DNA of 64,000 nucleotides from Micromonospora fulviviridis (GTDB lineage: Bacteria > Actinomycetota > Actinomycetes > Mycobacteriales > Micromonosporaceae). Shown piece after piece: positions 34,280 through 42,862 of the stretch (position 1 is its first letter; every line of letters begins with the position of its first letter). The notes beneath the pieces were generated by a model. It made no database searches. It saw nothing but the letters and a program-made list of their open reading frames with translations, and was not told where the DNA came from. The translations under genes were made by a program, and so were the position numbers. The stretch spans positions 89,129 to 153,128 of the forward strand of contig NZ_BMRA01000012.1 in the NCBI RefSeq assembly GCF_014648395.1. Direction: 5' to 3'.

Positions 34280-35602
34280 GTGACCAGGGATCGGCAGGGA
34301 GTTCCCAGCGCGCTACCCCGGCGTCTCGCCGGACGCGCGCTGCTCGGCGCGGCGGCGGTCCTGGCCGCCGTGGCCGGCCCGCCGGCCCCGCCCGCGCACG
34401 CCGCCCCGTCCGTCACGATCCGCGAATCCGCCCGGCTCGCCCCGGTGAACACGCTGGCCCTCGCGGACCCGGTCCGCGAGGAGCAGTGGCAGCTCGAAGA
34501 GTTGAACGCGACGACCGCCTGGCGCACGTCGACCGGCCGCGGGGTGGTGGTCGCCGTGATCGATTCCGGGGTGGACGGTTCCCATCCCGACCTGGCCGGC
34601 CAGGTGCTCCCCGGCCTGGACCTGGTCACGCCGGACGGCGCGGACGGGCCCGACCCGGTGGGCCACGGCACCACGGTGGCCGGGCTGATCGCCGGGCGGG
34701 CCGACGACGACCGCGGCGTCGTGGGGCTGGCCCCGGACGCGCGGATCCTCCCGGTCCGCGTGCTGGACGACGAGAACCGGTACGACGACGCCATGATCGT
34801 CGCCAAGGGGGTGCGCTGGGCGGTCGACAACGGCGCCCGCGTGATCAATCTGTCCCTGGGCGGCGGCGGGGACAGCCCGGCCCTGGCCGCGGCCCTCGAC
34901 TACGCCTTCGCCCGGGACGTCGTGGTGGTCGCCTGCACCGGCAACCTGGCCACCTCGAACAGCCCGAAGGTCTGGTACCCGGCCCGCGAGCCGGGCGTGC
35001 TGGCGGTCGCCGGCCTGGACCGCAACAGCCAGAACCTCTGGTCCGGCTCGATCACCGGCCACCAGACCGTGCTCAGCGCGCCGGCCACCGCGCTCTACGG
35101 CGCCCGCACCAACGGCGGCTACTGGCGGGTGCAGGGCACCAGCTTCGCGGCCCCGCTGGTCGCCGCGACGGCCGCGCTGGTCCGGGCCCGCTATCCGCAC
35201 CTGTCCGCCGGGGACGTGGTCAACCGGCTGATCACCACGGCCCGGGACCTCGGCCCCACCGGGCGCGACGACCGGTTCGGCTACGGCCTGGTCGACCCGG
35301 TGGCCGCGCTCACCACCGACGTGCCGTCGGTCGGCCGCAACCCGCTCGACGACAACGACTCCCCCGGCGTGGTGGGCTTCGGGCCGGCCCCCGGCGCGGG
35401 CCGGGACACCCGGGCCGCCGCGGCCGGGCAGGGCGGCGACCCGTTCGGCTACAACCCGACGCAGCCCCGCTGGTCGGCCCGCCCGGCCGGCCAGGCCGAC
35501 GATTCGGCGCCGGAGCGGCTCTGGACCGGGCTGGCCCTGTTCGTCGCCCTGGTCACCGGCGCCGCGCTGATGGTCCGCCGGTTCCGGCAGTCCCGCCGCT
35601 GA
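34280..35602 (+). CDS. mycP: Type VII secretion-associated serine protease, mycosin
   Basis: A 440-residue S8 protease with a signal peptide (Ala/Val-rich, ending AHAAP) and a catalytic Asp in VVAVIDSGVDGSHPDL. The His is in GHGTTVAGLIAG, the oxyanion Asn in VVACTGN and the Ser in GTSFAAPLVAA. A Pro/Gly-rich linker leads to a C-terminal transmembrane helix (about 412-432) with an RRFRQSRR tail. This is the classic mycosin layout: an extracytoplasmic, membrane-tethered protease that stabilises the ESX complex. GTG 34280 has GGGGA upstream. It lies 87 bp after eccC. Confidence 0.95.
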   Translation: MTRDRQGVPSALPRRLAGRALLGAAAVLAAVAGPPAPPAHAAPSVTIRESARLAPVNTLALADPVREEQWQLEELNATTAWRTSTGRGVVVAVIDSGVDGSHPDLAGQVLPGLDLVTPDGADGPDPVGHGTTVAGLIAGRADDDRGVVGLAPDARILPVRVLDDENRYDDAMIVAKGVRWAVDNGARVINLSLGGGGDSPALAAALDYAFARDVVVVACTGNLATSNSPKVWYPAREPGVLAVAGLDRNSQNLWSGSITGHQTVLSAPATALYGARTNGGYWRVQGTSFAAPLVAATAALVRARYPHLSAGDVVNRLITTARDLGPTGRDDRFGYGLVDPVAALTTDVPSVGRNPLDDNDSPGVVGFGPAPGAGRDTRAAAAGQGGDPFGYNPTQPRWSARPAGQADDSAPERLWTGLALFVALVTGAALMVRRFRQSRR

Positions 35603-35605
35603 CCG

Positions 35606-35658
35606 GCGACGACTCCACCTCGGCGCGTCTTCGCCGCGCCGCGACCTGGAGCCGTCGG
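35606..35658 (+). repeat. Second copy of the palindromic repeat, downstream of mycP
   Basis: A 53-bp copy of the element in eccC lies 3 bp after the mycP stop. It can form a stem from GGCGCG and CGCGCC around TCTTCGC, with partly matching outer arms (CTCCA/TGGAG), and may act as the mycP terminator. A repeat-derived terminator would explain its position. Confidence 0.65.
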
Positions 35659-35706
35659 TCGGTCCCGCCCGTCTGACCGCCCCCCACCCTGGGTAGTGAA
35701 CAGCGC

Positions 35707-36504
35707 ATGAAAACCTCCGGCGACCTGATCTCCCCGCAGGAGCGGTCCTGGCGGCGCCGCCGCCTCGACCGGGACCGATCGCTGGGTCTCCGGCTGACCC
35801 TGGCCGCCACCGCCACCTTCCTGGTGCTGGTGCCGTTCGCCCTGCTCGCACTGCTGGTGCTGGACGCCTGGTCGCCGCTGTCCCGGCTGGACGCCTCGAT
35901 CACCGACGCCCTGCACGGGTACGCCCTCGACCACCCGGCCTGGGTCCGGCTGATGGAGGTCTGGACCCACGTCTTCGGGCCCGGTCCGCTCCGGGTGGCC
36001 GCCGCCGGGGCGGTGGTCTGGTTGCTGCTGCGCGGCGCGCCCCGGCTGGCCCTCTGGGTGGTCACCACCATGACCGTCGGCGGGCTGCTCGGCGCGCTGC
36101 TGAAGCTGCTGGTGGGCCGGCACCGGCCGGACCTGCTCGACCCGGTGGCGCGGGCGGCCGGCTACTCCTTCCCGTCCGGCCACGCGCTGAACGCCACCCT
36201 CGCCGCCGGGGTGCTGCTGCTGGTCTTCCTGCCGTTCGCCCGGCACAGCCGGCCGCTGCGCGGCGTGCTCTGGACGGTCGCGGTGCTGATCGCCGTGGTG
36301 ACCGGGCTCAGCCGGATCGCGCTGGGCGTGCACTGGACCAGCGACGTGGTCGGCGGCTGGCTGCTCGGCGTGGCGGTGGTCGCCGCCACCTCGGCCGCCT
36401 TCGCCACCTGGCGGACCCGGATCGGCCGGCGGCCGGCGCGTACCGCCCGGGAGGGGGTCGAGCCGGAGTTGGCCGAACCGGGGCCGGACGGCCGGCACGC
36501 GTAG
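35707..36504 (+). CDS. PAP2-family membrane phosphatase
   Basis: A 265-residue protein with about six transmembrane helices and the three-part PAP2 signature: KLLVGRHRPD, then SFPSGHALN, then SRIALGVHWTSDVVGG. Such enzymes remove phosphate from phosphatidic acid, undecaprenyl diphosphate or similar lipids at the outer membrane face. The C-terminal 35 residues are charged and cytoplasmic. A second PAP2 gene follows after 30 bp, probably in the same transcript. The substrate cannot be told from sequence. Confidence 0.92.
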   Translation: MKTSGDLISPQERSWRRRRLDRDRSLGLRLTLAATATFLVLVPFALLALLVLDAWSPLSRLDASITDALHGYALDHPAWVRLMEVWTHVFGPGPLRVAAAGAVVWLLLRGAPRLALWVVTTMTVGGLLGALLKLLVGRHRPDLLDPVARAAGYSFPSGHALNATLAAGVLLLVFLPFARHSRPLRGVLWTVAVLIAVVTGLSRIALGVHWTSDVVGGWLLGVAVVAATSAAFATWRTRIGRRPARTAREGVEPELAEPGPDGRHA

Positions 36505-36534
36505 TCCGGCACCCGCCGGGGTAAAGGGCGGCTC

Positions 36535-37257
36535 ATGTCCGATGTCGCGGTCCAGATCGCCCGGCGGATCCTGCTGCCGGTGGCCCTGCTCTTCTCCGTC
36601 ATGGTCGCGCTGGGTCTCCTGGTCACCCAGGTGCTCGCGAAGACCTGGCCGTTCACCGTGGAGGACACGGTCAACCGCGAGTTGGCCGCGCACCGGACCT
36701 CGGGCTGGAACGACGTCTCGCTGGTGTTCAGCACGCTCGCCAGCACCCAGGTGATCGTCGTGGTGACCGTGCTGGTGGCCCTGGTGCTGCGGCTGGTCCT
36801 GCACCGCTGGCGGGAGCCGATCTTCCTCTGCGCCGCGGTGAGCGCGCAGGCGCTGATCTTCCTCTTCACCACGATGGCCATCGACCGGCGCCGCCCGGCC
36901 GTCGAGCACATGGACAGCTCGCCACCGACCTCCAGCTTCCCGTCCGGGCACACGTCCGCCGCGATGGCGCTCTACGTGGGCATCGCCGTGCTGCTCGCGC
37001 TGCGGGCGCGGAGCACCCCGGCCAAGGTCACCTGGTGGACGCTGCTGGTGCTGGTGCCGGTCGGGGTCGCGCTCACCCGCATGTACCGGGGGATGCACCA
37101 CCCCAGCGACGTGGCGGCGTCCTTCCTCAACGGCGGCGTCTGCGTGGCGATCATGGCGCGGGCGGTGCTCGACCGCACGCTCACCTGGGGCCGGGCAAAG
37201 CTGCCGGTCGGCCGCTCCGGCGACGACGTGAAGCCGGCCGGCGCCACCGCCAGCTGA
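36535..37257 (+). CDS. Second PAP2-family membrane phosphatase
   Basis: A 240-residue paralogue type with about six helices and PAP2 motifs AIDRRRPAVE, SFPSGHTSAAMA and TRMYRGMHHPSDVAAS. It is clearly diverged from the PAP2 protein just upstream, so the pair is not a recent duplication. Likely roles are recycling of undecaprenyl diphosphate or lipid phosphate removal. It converges on the marP-like gene with 21 bp between stops. Confidence 0.9.
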   Translation: MSDVAVQIARRILLPVALLFSVMVALGLLVTQVLAKTWPFTVEDTVNRELAAHRTSGWNDVSLVFSTLASTQVIVVVTVLVALVLRLVLHRWREPIFLCAAVSAQALIFLFTTMAIDRRRPAVEHMDSSPPTSSFPSGHTSAAMALYVGIAVLLALRARSTPAKVTWWTLLVLVPVGVALTRMYRGMHHPSDVAASFLNGGVCVAIMARAVLDRTLTWGRAKLPVGRSGDDVKPAGATAS

Positions 37258-37278
37258 CCACCGTCGCCCGCCGCCGGC

Positions 37279-38457
37279 TCAGGTGCACTCGCCGGTGGCC
37301 ACTCCCCGGGTACGCTCCGCGCCGGCCAGCGCCACCGACCGGGCCTCGGCGGCGGTCACCGCGAAGCCGGTGTTCGGGTCGTCCGCGGCGGCCGCGAAGA
37401 TCACGCCGAGCACCAGCCCGTTCGAGGAGACCAGCGGGCCGCCCGAGTTGCCGCTGCGGACCAGCGCCCGGATCGTGTAGATCTCCCGGGTCACGTCGCC
37501 GGACGAGTAGATGTCCGGCCCGGTGATCCGGTCGACGTCCCGGATCCGGGCCGGGCGGGCGTCGTACGGGCCGTCGAGGGGGAAGCCCAGCACGATGGCG
37601 TCGGCCCCGCTGCCGGCCTCCCCGGCGGCGAAGCGCAGCGACGGCCCGGGCAGCCCCGGCACGTGCAGCACGGCCAGGTCCCGCGCGGGGTCGTAGACGA
37701 CCACCTCGCCGTCGTAGCGCTCGCCGCGCAGTTCCACCGCCACCGAACGGGTGCCCGCCACCACGTGCGCGTTGGTCATCACCCGGTCGTCGGCGTACAC
37801 GAAGCCGGAGCCCTCGATGCGGCGGGCGCAGCTCGGCGCGGAGCCCAGCACCTTCACCACCGACCGCTGGCTGTTCTTCACCACCTGGGAGTTGGCCAGC
37901 GCCGGGTCGGGCGGGGAGACCTGCCGGGCCCGGGTCGGGGCGAGGTCGCCGAAGACGTCCGGGAAGCCGTTGGTGTCGACCGTGTCGCGGAGCGCCGTGG
38001 ACAGCTCCTGCGCCTTGTCGGGCAGCACCCGGTCGACCACGGTCAGCAGCGCGCTGTTGCGCACCGAGGAGGCCAGCCAGGGCACCGACGAGGAGCCGAG
38101 CGGCACGGCGACCAGCCACGCCACCAGCATGACGGCGAAGACCGAGATGACGGCGCCGCCGGCGTCGTCGACCTTCCGCCCGAAGGGTCCGGTGATCGCC
38201 GCCCGCAGGTTGGAGCCGAGCCAGCCGGCCAGCGCCTGCCCCAGCACGGCCAGCCCGAAGATGGCCACCAGGGAGATCAGCACGCGGGTGCCGCTGTCGG
38301 CGAACTGCCGGGCGACCAGCGGCCCGACCTGCAGGCCGAGCAGGGCGCCCAGGAAGAAGCCGGAGAACGACAGCGCCCCGATGACGAAGCCCTGACGGTA
38401 TCCGCTGATCGCGAACACGAGCATGAGCAGGAGCAGTACGAGATCCACGGCGGACAC
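37279..38457 (-). CDS. marP: MarP-type membrane serine protease
   Basis: A 392-residue protein: four N-terminal transmembrane helices of CvpA type (about 1-130), then a periplasmic trypsin-like domain. The catalytic triad is His in VMTNAHVVAG, Asp in DPARDLAVLHV and Ser in RSGNSGGPLVS. It corresponds to Rv3671c (MarP), which supports acid and oxidative stress survival in M. tuberculosis by activating a wall hydrolase. The order nth-tlpA-NUDIX-marP is the same as in Mycobacterium, supporting the assignment. Cysteines in the protease domain could form the regulatory disulfide known in MarP. Confidence 0.92.
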   Translation of the reverse strand: MSAVDLVLLLLMLVFAISGYRQGFVIGALSFSGFFLGALLGLQVGPLVARQFADSGTRVLISLVAIFGLAVLGQALAGWLGSNLRAAITGPFGRKVDDAGGAVISVFAVMLVAWLVAVPLGSSSVPWLASSVRNSALLTVVDRVLPDKAQELSTALRDTVDTNGFPDVFGDLAPTRARQVSPPDPALANSQVVKNSQRSVVKVLGSAPSCARRIEGSGFVYADDRVMTNAHVVAGTRSVAVELRGERYDGEVVVYDPARDLAVLHVPGLPGPSLRFAAGEAGSGADAIVLGFPLDGPYDARPARIRDVDRITGPDIYSSGDVTREIYTIRALVRSGNSGGPLVSSNGLVLGVIFAAAADDPNTGFAVTAAEARSVALAGAERTRGVATGECT

Positions 38458-38544
38458 GCCCCCAGGGTACGGGCACGGTGCCCGGTACCGGCTGACCGCT
38501 CGCTGAACGTGACCTTCAGATCCGCGCCGGTGATCCCGGTCGGC

Positions 38545-39234
38545 TCAGCGCACCGGGCTCTCGTCGACCGCGTCGGTGCCGGCCGAGGGGGCCGGGGCGG
38601 CGCCGGTCGGCGGCAGCTCCACCACCCGGGAACGCGGCCACGGGCGGGCCCAGCCGCCCATCTCCAGCAGCGTGTTCAGCACGCCGGCGGTGAAGCCCCA
38701 GACGAGCATGCCGCGCACCGAGAAGGCCGGGCCGATCCAGCCGCTCGGGTGGCGTACCCGCATCCGGTTCTCCGGGTCGACCAGCTCGGCGATCGGCAGC
38801 CGGGCGACGTGCGCCACCTCGGCCGGCTCGCGCGGGTGCACCGGGTGCGGGTCGCGCCACCAGGCGAGCACCGGGGTGACCAGGAAGTCGCTGACCGGGA
38901 TCCAGAGTTTGGGCAGCTCGGCCAGCACGGTCACGCTGGACGGGTCGAGGTCGACCTCCTCGTTCGCCTCGCGCAGCGCGGTGGCGCTGGCGTCGACGTC
39001 CTCCGGGTCGGCCGCGCCGCCGGGGAAGGCCGGCTGCCCGGCGTGGTTGCGCAGCGTGGCGGCGCGCTGGAGGACCAGCACGTCCGGGCCAGCGCCCGGC
39101 TCCTCGCCGAGCAGCACCAGCACGGCGCTCTCCCGGCCGCCGCTCTCCGGGGTGGTGAGCCGGGTGAAGTCCTCGGCCCGCGCGGTGCCGAGGCGGCCGA
39201 GCAGCGGGTCGAGCCAGCCGGGCGGTCGGGTCAC
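38545..39234 (-). CDS. NUDIX hydrolase (CoA pyrophosphatase-like)
   Basis: GTG 39234 overlaps the TlpA stop (GTGA) and gives 229 residues. The Nudix box is recognisable as GGAADPEDVDASATALREANEEVDLD, here described by its REANEEV core, and it follows NHAGQPAFPGG, a hallmark of the NudL/CoA pyrophosphatase subgroup. It therefore probably hydrolyses CoA or a similar nucleotide diphosphate. The 30-residue Pro/Ala-rich tail is not conserved in type. It is part of the nth-tlpA-nudix operon. Confidence 0.92.
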   Translation of the reverse strand: MTRPPGWLDPLLGRLGTARAEDFTRLTTPESGGRESAVLVLLGEEPGAGPDVLVLQRAATLRNHAGQPAFPGGAADPEDVDASATALREANEEVDLDPSSVTVLAELPKLWIPVSDFLVTPVLAWWRDPHPVHPREPAEVAHVARLPIAELVDPENRMRVRHPSGWIGPAFSVRGMLVWGFTAGVLNTLLEMGGWARPWPRSRVVELPPTGAAPAPSAGTDAVDESPVR

Positions 39235-39833
39235 AGCCGCACCCCGAGGTGGGTACGGACCAGCTCGGCGAGGCGGGCGTCGTCGAGCGCGCCGGTCGAG
39301 TCGGTGTGCCGGATCCGCCCGTCGGCGTCGACCAGGACGGTCAGCGGGAAGGCGTTGCGGCCGAGCGCCCGCTCGAACGCGTCCCCCTGGTCGACCAGCA
39401 TGGGGAAGCGGACGCCGAAGTCCTCGCCGATGGACTGCGCGCCGCCGCGGCTGTCCCGGCTGTTGACCCCGATCACCTGGAACCGGCCGCCGGCCCGCTC
39501 GCTGAGCCGCTGGAAGGCGGGCAGTTCCTTGCGGCACGGCGGGCACCAGGACGCCCACACGTTGATCACCGCCGGCCCCCGGATGTCGCTCACCTTCACC
39601 GGGGCGCCGCCGGTGAAGCAGGAGAGGGCCAGGTCGGGCAGGGGATCACCGGAGGCGCCGGACGGGGCCGGGGCGGACGGCGGCACGGCGGTCAGCGGGG
39701 CGCAGTCGGCGAACGGCGAGGGGCGCTCGGCCCGGGTGGCCGGCGCCGGGCCCGCCGGCTCCTCGGTGCTGGCGGTGCAGCCGGCCACCGTGAGCAGCAG
39801 CGGGACGAGCAGGTAGGCGAGCCGGCGGGTCAC
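39231..39833 (-). CDS. TlpA/ResA-like thiol-disulfide lipoprotein
   Basis: GTG 39833 overlaps the nth stop (GTGA), giving 200 residues. A lipobox, LTVAGC, lies at about residues 14-19, then a Pro-rich linker, then a thioredoxin fold with the redox pair in WASWCPPCRKELP. The protein should be tethered outside the membrane and reduce or exchange disulfides, for example in cytochrome c maturation. The M. tuberculosis counterpart is Rv3673c in the same gene order. Confidence 0.93.
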   Translation of the reverse strand: MTRRLAYLLVPLLLTVAGCTASTEEPAGPAPATRAERPSPFADCAPLTAVPPSAPAPSGASGDPLPDLALSCFTGGAPVKVSDIRGPAVINVWASWCPPCRKELPAFQRLSERAGGRFQVIGVNSRDSRGGAQSIGEDFGVRFPMLVDQGDAFERALGRNAFPLTVLVDADGRIRHTDSTGALDDARLAELVRTHLGVRL

Positions 39834-40609
39834 GGCACCTCCGCCGCGACCGCCTGCTGCGGCACCAGCTCGGGGTCGATGCCGACGGCCGCCGCCAGGT
39901 CCCGGGCGCGGGGACCCTTGAGCAGCTTGGCCGCGGCCACCGGATCGGTCGGCCCGGTGCCGTACGCCGGGCAGAGCTTCGCCAGCGTGCAGGCCCCGCA
40001 GGCCGGTTTGCGGGCGTGGCAGACCCGCCGGCCGTGGAAGATGATCCGGTGCGACAGCATCGTCCAGTCGCGCTTCGGGTAGAGCGCGCCGATCGCGTGC
40101 TCGATCTTGACCGGGTCGGTCTCGGTGGTCAGGCCCCACCGCTGCACCAGCCGTTGGAAATGGGTGTCGACGGTGATGCCGGGGACGTCGAAGGCGTTGC
40201 CGAGGATCACGTTGGCGGTCTTGCGCCCGATCCCCGGGAGGGTGACCAGGTCGGCCAGCCGGCCGGGGACCTCGCCGTCGTAGCGCTCGCAGAGGGCGCG
40301 GCCGAGGTTGATGAGTGAGCTGGTCTTGTTCCGGTAGAACCCGGTGGGCCGGATCAGCTCCTCCAGCTCGGCGCGGTCGGCCCCGGCGTAGTCCGCCGCC
40401 GTGCGGTAGCGGGCGAACAGCTTCGGGGTGACCTCGTTGACCTTCTTGTCCGTGCACTGGGCCGACAGGATCGTGGCGACGGACAGCTCCAGCGCGTTGG
40501 AGTGGTCGAGTTCACAGTGCGCGTCGGGGTGCGTCTCGGTCAGCACCCGGCCGATCCGCCGGGCGCGGCGCGTGCGGCCGAGGTCGGTCTCGGGGAAGCG
40601 CGTGGTCAC
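39830..40609 (-). CDS. nth: Endonuclease III
   Basis: A 259-residue DNA glycosylase/AP lyase that removes oxidised pyrimidines. Its features are SVATILSAQCTDKKVN, the helix-hairpin-helix LPGIGRKTANVIL with the catalytic Lys nearby, the catalytic Asp in VDTHFQRL, and the four iron-sulfur cysteines in CHARKPACGACTLAKLC. GTG 40609 gives the usual actinobacterial N-terminus; the frame extends 23 codons further upstream. Three genes (nth, tlpA, nudix) are joined by 4-bp overlaps. Confidence 0.95.
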   Translation of the reverse strand: MTTRFPETDLGRTRRARRIGRVLTETHPDAHCELDHSNALELSVATILSAQCTDKKVNEVTPKLFARYRTAADYAGADRAELEELIRPTGFYRNKTSSLINLGRALCERYDGEVPGRLADLVTLPGIGRKTANVILGNAFDVPGITVDTHFQRLVQRWGLTTETDPVKIEHAIGALYPKRDWTMLSHRIIFHGRRVCHARKPACGACTLAKLCPAYGTGPTDPVAAAKLLKGPRARDLAAAVGIDPELVPQQAVAAEVP

Positions 40610-40670
40610 GCCGGCCAGCCTACGTCGCGGGGACGACGTCCCGGCGGGGCCCACGCGGCGGCGGTGCGCC

Positions 40671-41894
40671 TCAGCCACCCGCCGGAGCGCTGATCTTGCC
40701 GGTTCCGTCGAGCCGCGCGCCGGTCTGCGGGAAGTCGGCCCGGCTCATCTCGCGGACCAGCCCGAGGCCGCGGTCCTGCCGGTCGATGGCCGGCCGGCCC
40801 ACGCTGTTCATCGCGGTCGAGGTGAACTCGCCCCCGACGAAGCGTCCCTCGGCGGTCAGCGACACCTTCAGCACGCCACCCCAGCCGAGCCGACCCGAGC
40901 TGTTCAGCGACTTCCCGCCCCCGGCGAAGTTGCCCAGGCTGTAGGCGATCAGCCGCCCCTTGTAGAACTCCATCCCGCGCAGCACGTGCGGGCCGTGCCC
41001 GATCACCAGGTCGGCGCCGGCGTCGATCACCGCGTGCGAGAAGCGGATCGGGTCGCCCCGGTTCTCCCCGACGTACATCTCGGTGCCCGGCTTCACGTGG
41101 GACCGGTCGGCGCCCTCGGCGCCCATGTGCACCTGCACCACGACCAGGTCGGCCATCCCCTTGGCCATGGTGATGACCTGCTTCGCCGCGTCGAGGTCGA
41201 TCAGGCTGTTCGACCAGGGGTACGACGAGAAGCCCGCCACCGCGACCTTGATGCCCTTGACGTCGACCACGGTGATCTCGCCGGGCGCGCCGGTGTGCTT
41301 GAGCCCGTGCGCCTCCAGCGCCGACTGGGTGTTCTCGTAGCCCTGCTGGCCGTAGTCGTAGCCGTGGTTGTTGGCCTGGTTGAGCAGCTGGAACCCGGCC
41401 GTGCGCAGGTGCGCCGCCCAACCCGGGGGCGCCCGGAACTGGTAGCAGTTCTTCGGCTGCGGGCCGCACTTGCCGGCGCCGGTGTCGTCGGTGAGCGGCT
41501 CCTCCAGGTTGCCCATCACCAGGTCGCCCTTGAGCGCGGCCTTGACGTCGTCGAAGAAGCCCTTCCCGCCGTTGGCGGGCAGCTTGGACGGCGCGTTGCC
41601 CATGATCACGTCGCCGGTCGCGGTCAGCGAGATCGACTTCTCCGCCGGCTCACCCGACGCGTCGGGCTGGTCGGCCTCGGCGGGGCCCGCCGACGCGGTC
41701 GACCCCCCGCCCTGGCCCGGCTGCCAGATCGGCCCGTCGCCGGAATCGTCGCCGCACCCGGCGGCGAGCACCACGACGAGCAGCGCGCCGAGGGCCGCGG
41801 CGAGGCGCTGGCCGAGGGCCGGAGAGCGGCGCGCGCCGCCGGCCGCGGAGCGGCGACGGAGAGGACGAGGCAGGGAGCGGGCGGGAGCGTACAT
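40671..41894 (-). CDS. CapA/PgsA-family lipoprotein phosphoesterase
   Basis: From ATG 41894 the protein has 407 residues. An Arg-rich signal with lipobox VLAAGC is followed by a linker and a calcineurin-like fold of the CapA type. Motifs are TATGDVIMGN, GNLEEPLTD, LNQANNHGYDYG, VQVHMGAEG and VIGHGPHVLRG, which match the metal-binding positions of CapA proteins. CapA proteins are linked to poly-gamma-glutamate synthesis, but most homologues outside Bacillus have unknown roles. No other pgs genes are nearby. The start has only a weak ribosome site. Confidence 0.9.
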   Translation of the reverse strand: MYAPARSLPRPLRRRSAAGGARRSPALGQRLAAALGALLVVVLAAGCGDDSGDGPIWQPGQGGGSTASAGPAEADQPDASGEPAEKSISLTATGDVIMGNAPSKLPANGGKGFFDDVKAALKGDLVMGNLEEPLTDDTGAGKCGPQPKNCYQFRAPPGWAAHLRTAGFQLLNQANNHGYDYGQQGYENTQSALEAHGLKHTGAPGEITVVDVKGIKVAVAGFSSYPWSNSLIDLDAAKQVITMAKGMADLVVVQVHMGAEGADRSHVKPGTEMYVGENRGDPIRFSHAVIDAGADLVIGHGPHVLRGMEFYKGRLIAYSLGNFAGGGKSLNSSGRLGWGGVLKVSLTAEGRFVGGEFTSTAMNSVGRPAIDRQDRGLGLVREMSRADFPQTGARLDGTGKISAPAGG

Positions 41895-41980
41895 CGTGCG
41901 CGACGCTACCGGCCCGGGAATGCCACGACGAGGGCCGATCGGTCGGAAAACCCGATCGGCCGGGCGGGGCCGGTCCACGC

Positions 41981-42652
41981 TCAGCCCGCCCGCCGGTCGG
42001 ACCAGGGCACGACCGTGCCGGCGCCGCCGGCCAGGACGGCCGCGTGCACGGCCCGGGCCAGCGGGGCGCCCCAGGCCGAGCGGGGGCCGCCGTACGGGGC
42101 CGGCTCGCCGTCGGCCGGGCAGAGCACGGTGACCGCGTCGGTGGGGGTGCCGGTGGCCGGCAACCCCAGTTCCCAGATCGCCTGGGCCTTCGCCTCGGTG
42201 GCCGTGGCCACGGCGTTGACCAGGGCGGCGTCGCCGAGCCGCGCCGGGACGTGCACGACGATGTTGACCGTGCCGACCCGCTGGGCGGGCGCGGCGGGCT
42301 CGGGCTCGGCCGCCCAGACCGGGGTGCCGAGGCCGACGGTCGCCCAGACGCGTACGCCGCCGTCCGTCCGGGCCACCACCTCGGTCACGTCGACCCCGGT
42401 CAGCAGCCCGACACCGGGCCCGGCCAGGCCGAGGCCGTCGGCCAGCTCGGCCAGGTGCGCGGCCGGGTCGTCCCGGTCGTACGACATCGGCACGGTCGCG
42501 TTCACCACCCACCGGCGTACGCCGATCCCCCCGCCCAGCGGGGCGGAGCCGACCGCCAGCAGCGGCGCCTCGGCCCGCCAGACCAGCAGCGGGATGTCCG
42601 ACCCGTCCTCGGGCCGGCTGGTCAGGAACGGCTCGCTCAGCACGCCGGTCAC
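41981..42652 (-). CDS. cbiZ: Adenosylcobinamide amidohydrolase
   Basis: A 223-residue protein of the CbiZ family, which cuts the aminopropanol side chain of (adenosyl)cobinamide so that salvaged corrinoids can enter cobalamin synthesis through adenosylcobyric acid. The conserved run GLLTGVDVTEVV, VWATVGLG, GTVNIVVHVPARLGDAALVNA and GTPTDAVTVLCP is typical. It starts at GTG 42652. No other cobalamin genes are nearby, so it acts as a stand-alone salvage enzyme. It is divergent from crp. Confidence 0.9.
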   Translation of the reverse strand: MTGVLSEPFLTSRPEDGSDIPLLVWRAEAPLLAVGSAPLGGGIGVRRWVVNATVPMSYDRDDPAAHLAELADGLGLAGPGVGLLTGVDVTEVVARTDGGVRVWATVGLGTPVWAAEPEPAAPAQRVGTVNIVVHVPARLGDAALVNAVATATEAKAQAIWELGLPATGTPTDAVTVLCPADGEPAPYGGPRSAWGAPLARAVHAAVLAGGAGTVVPWSDRRAG

Positions 42653-42862
42653 CCTACGATCACAGGTGGGAACGGGTGGTGGCGGCCCGCACCGGAGGCG
42701 GGATCCTAGTCGTTGACCGGGTCGGGCAGGTTACGCCCAACGATCAAGATTCCAGGGGTGCACCTCTGATTCCCGCTCATGTGCGCCTAGACTGGCGGCG
42801 CGCGAGGGATCAGCGGACGGCGGACCCGGCCGACGGACGGCACGCGCAAGCGGAGGTGCGCG

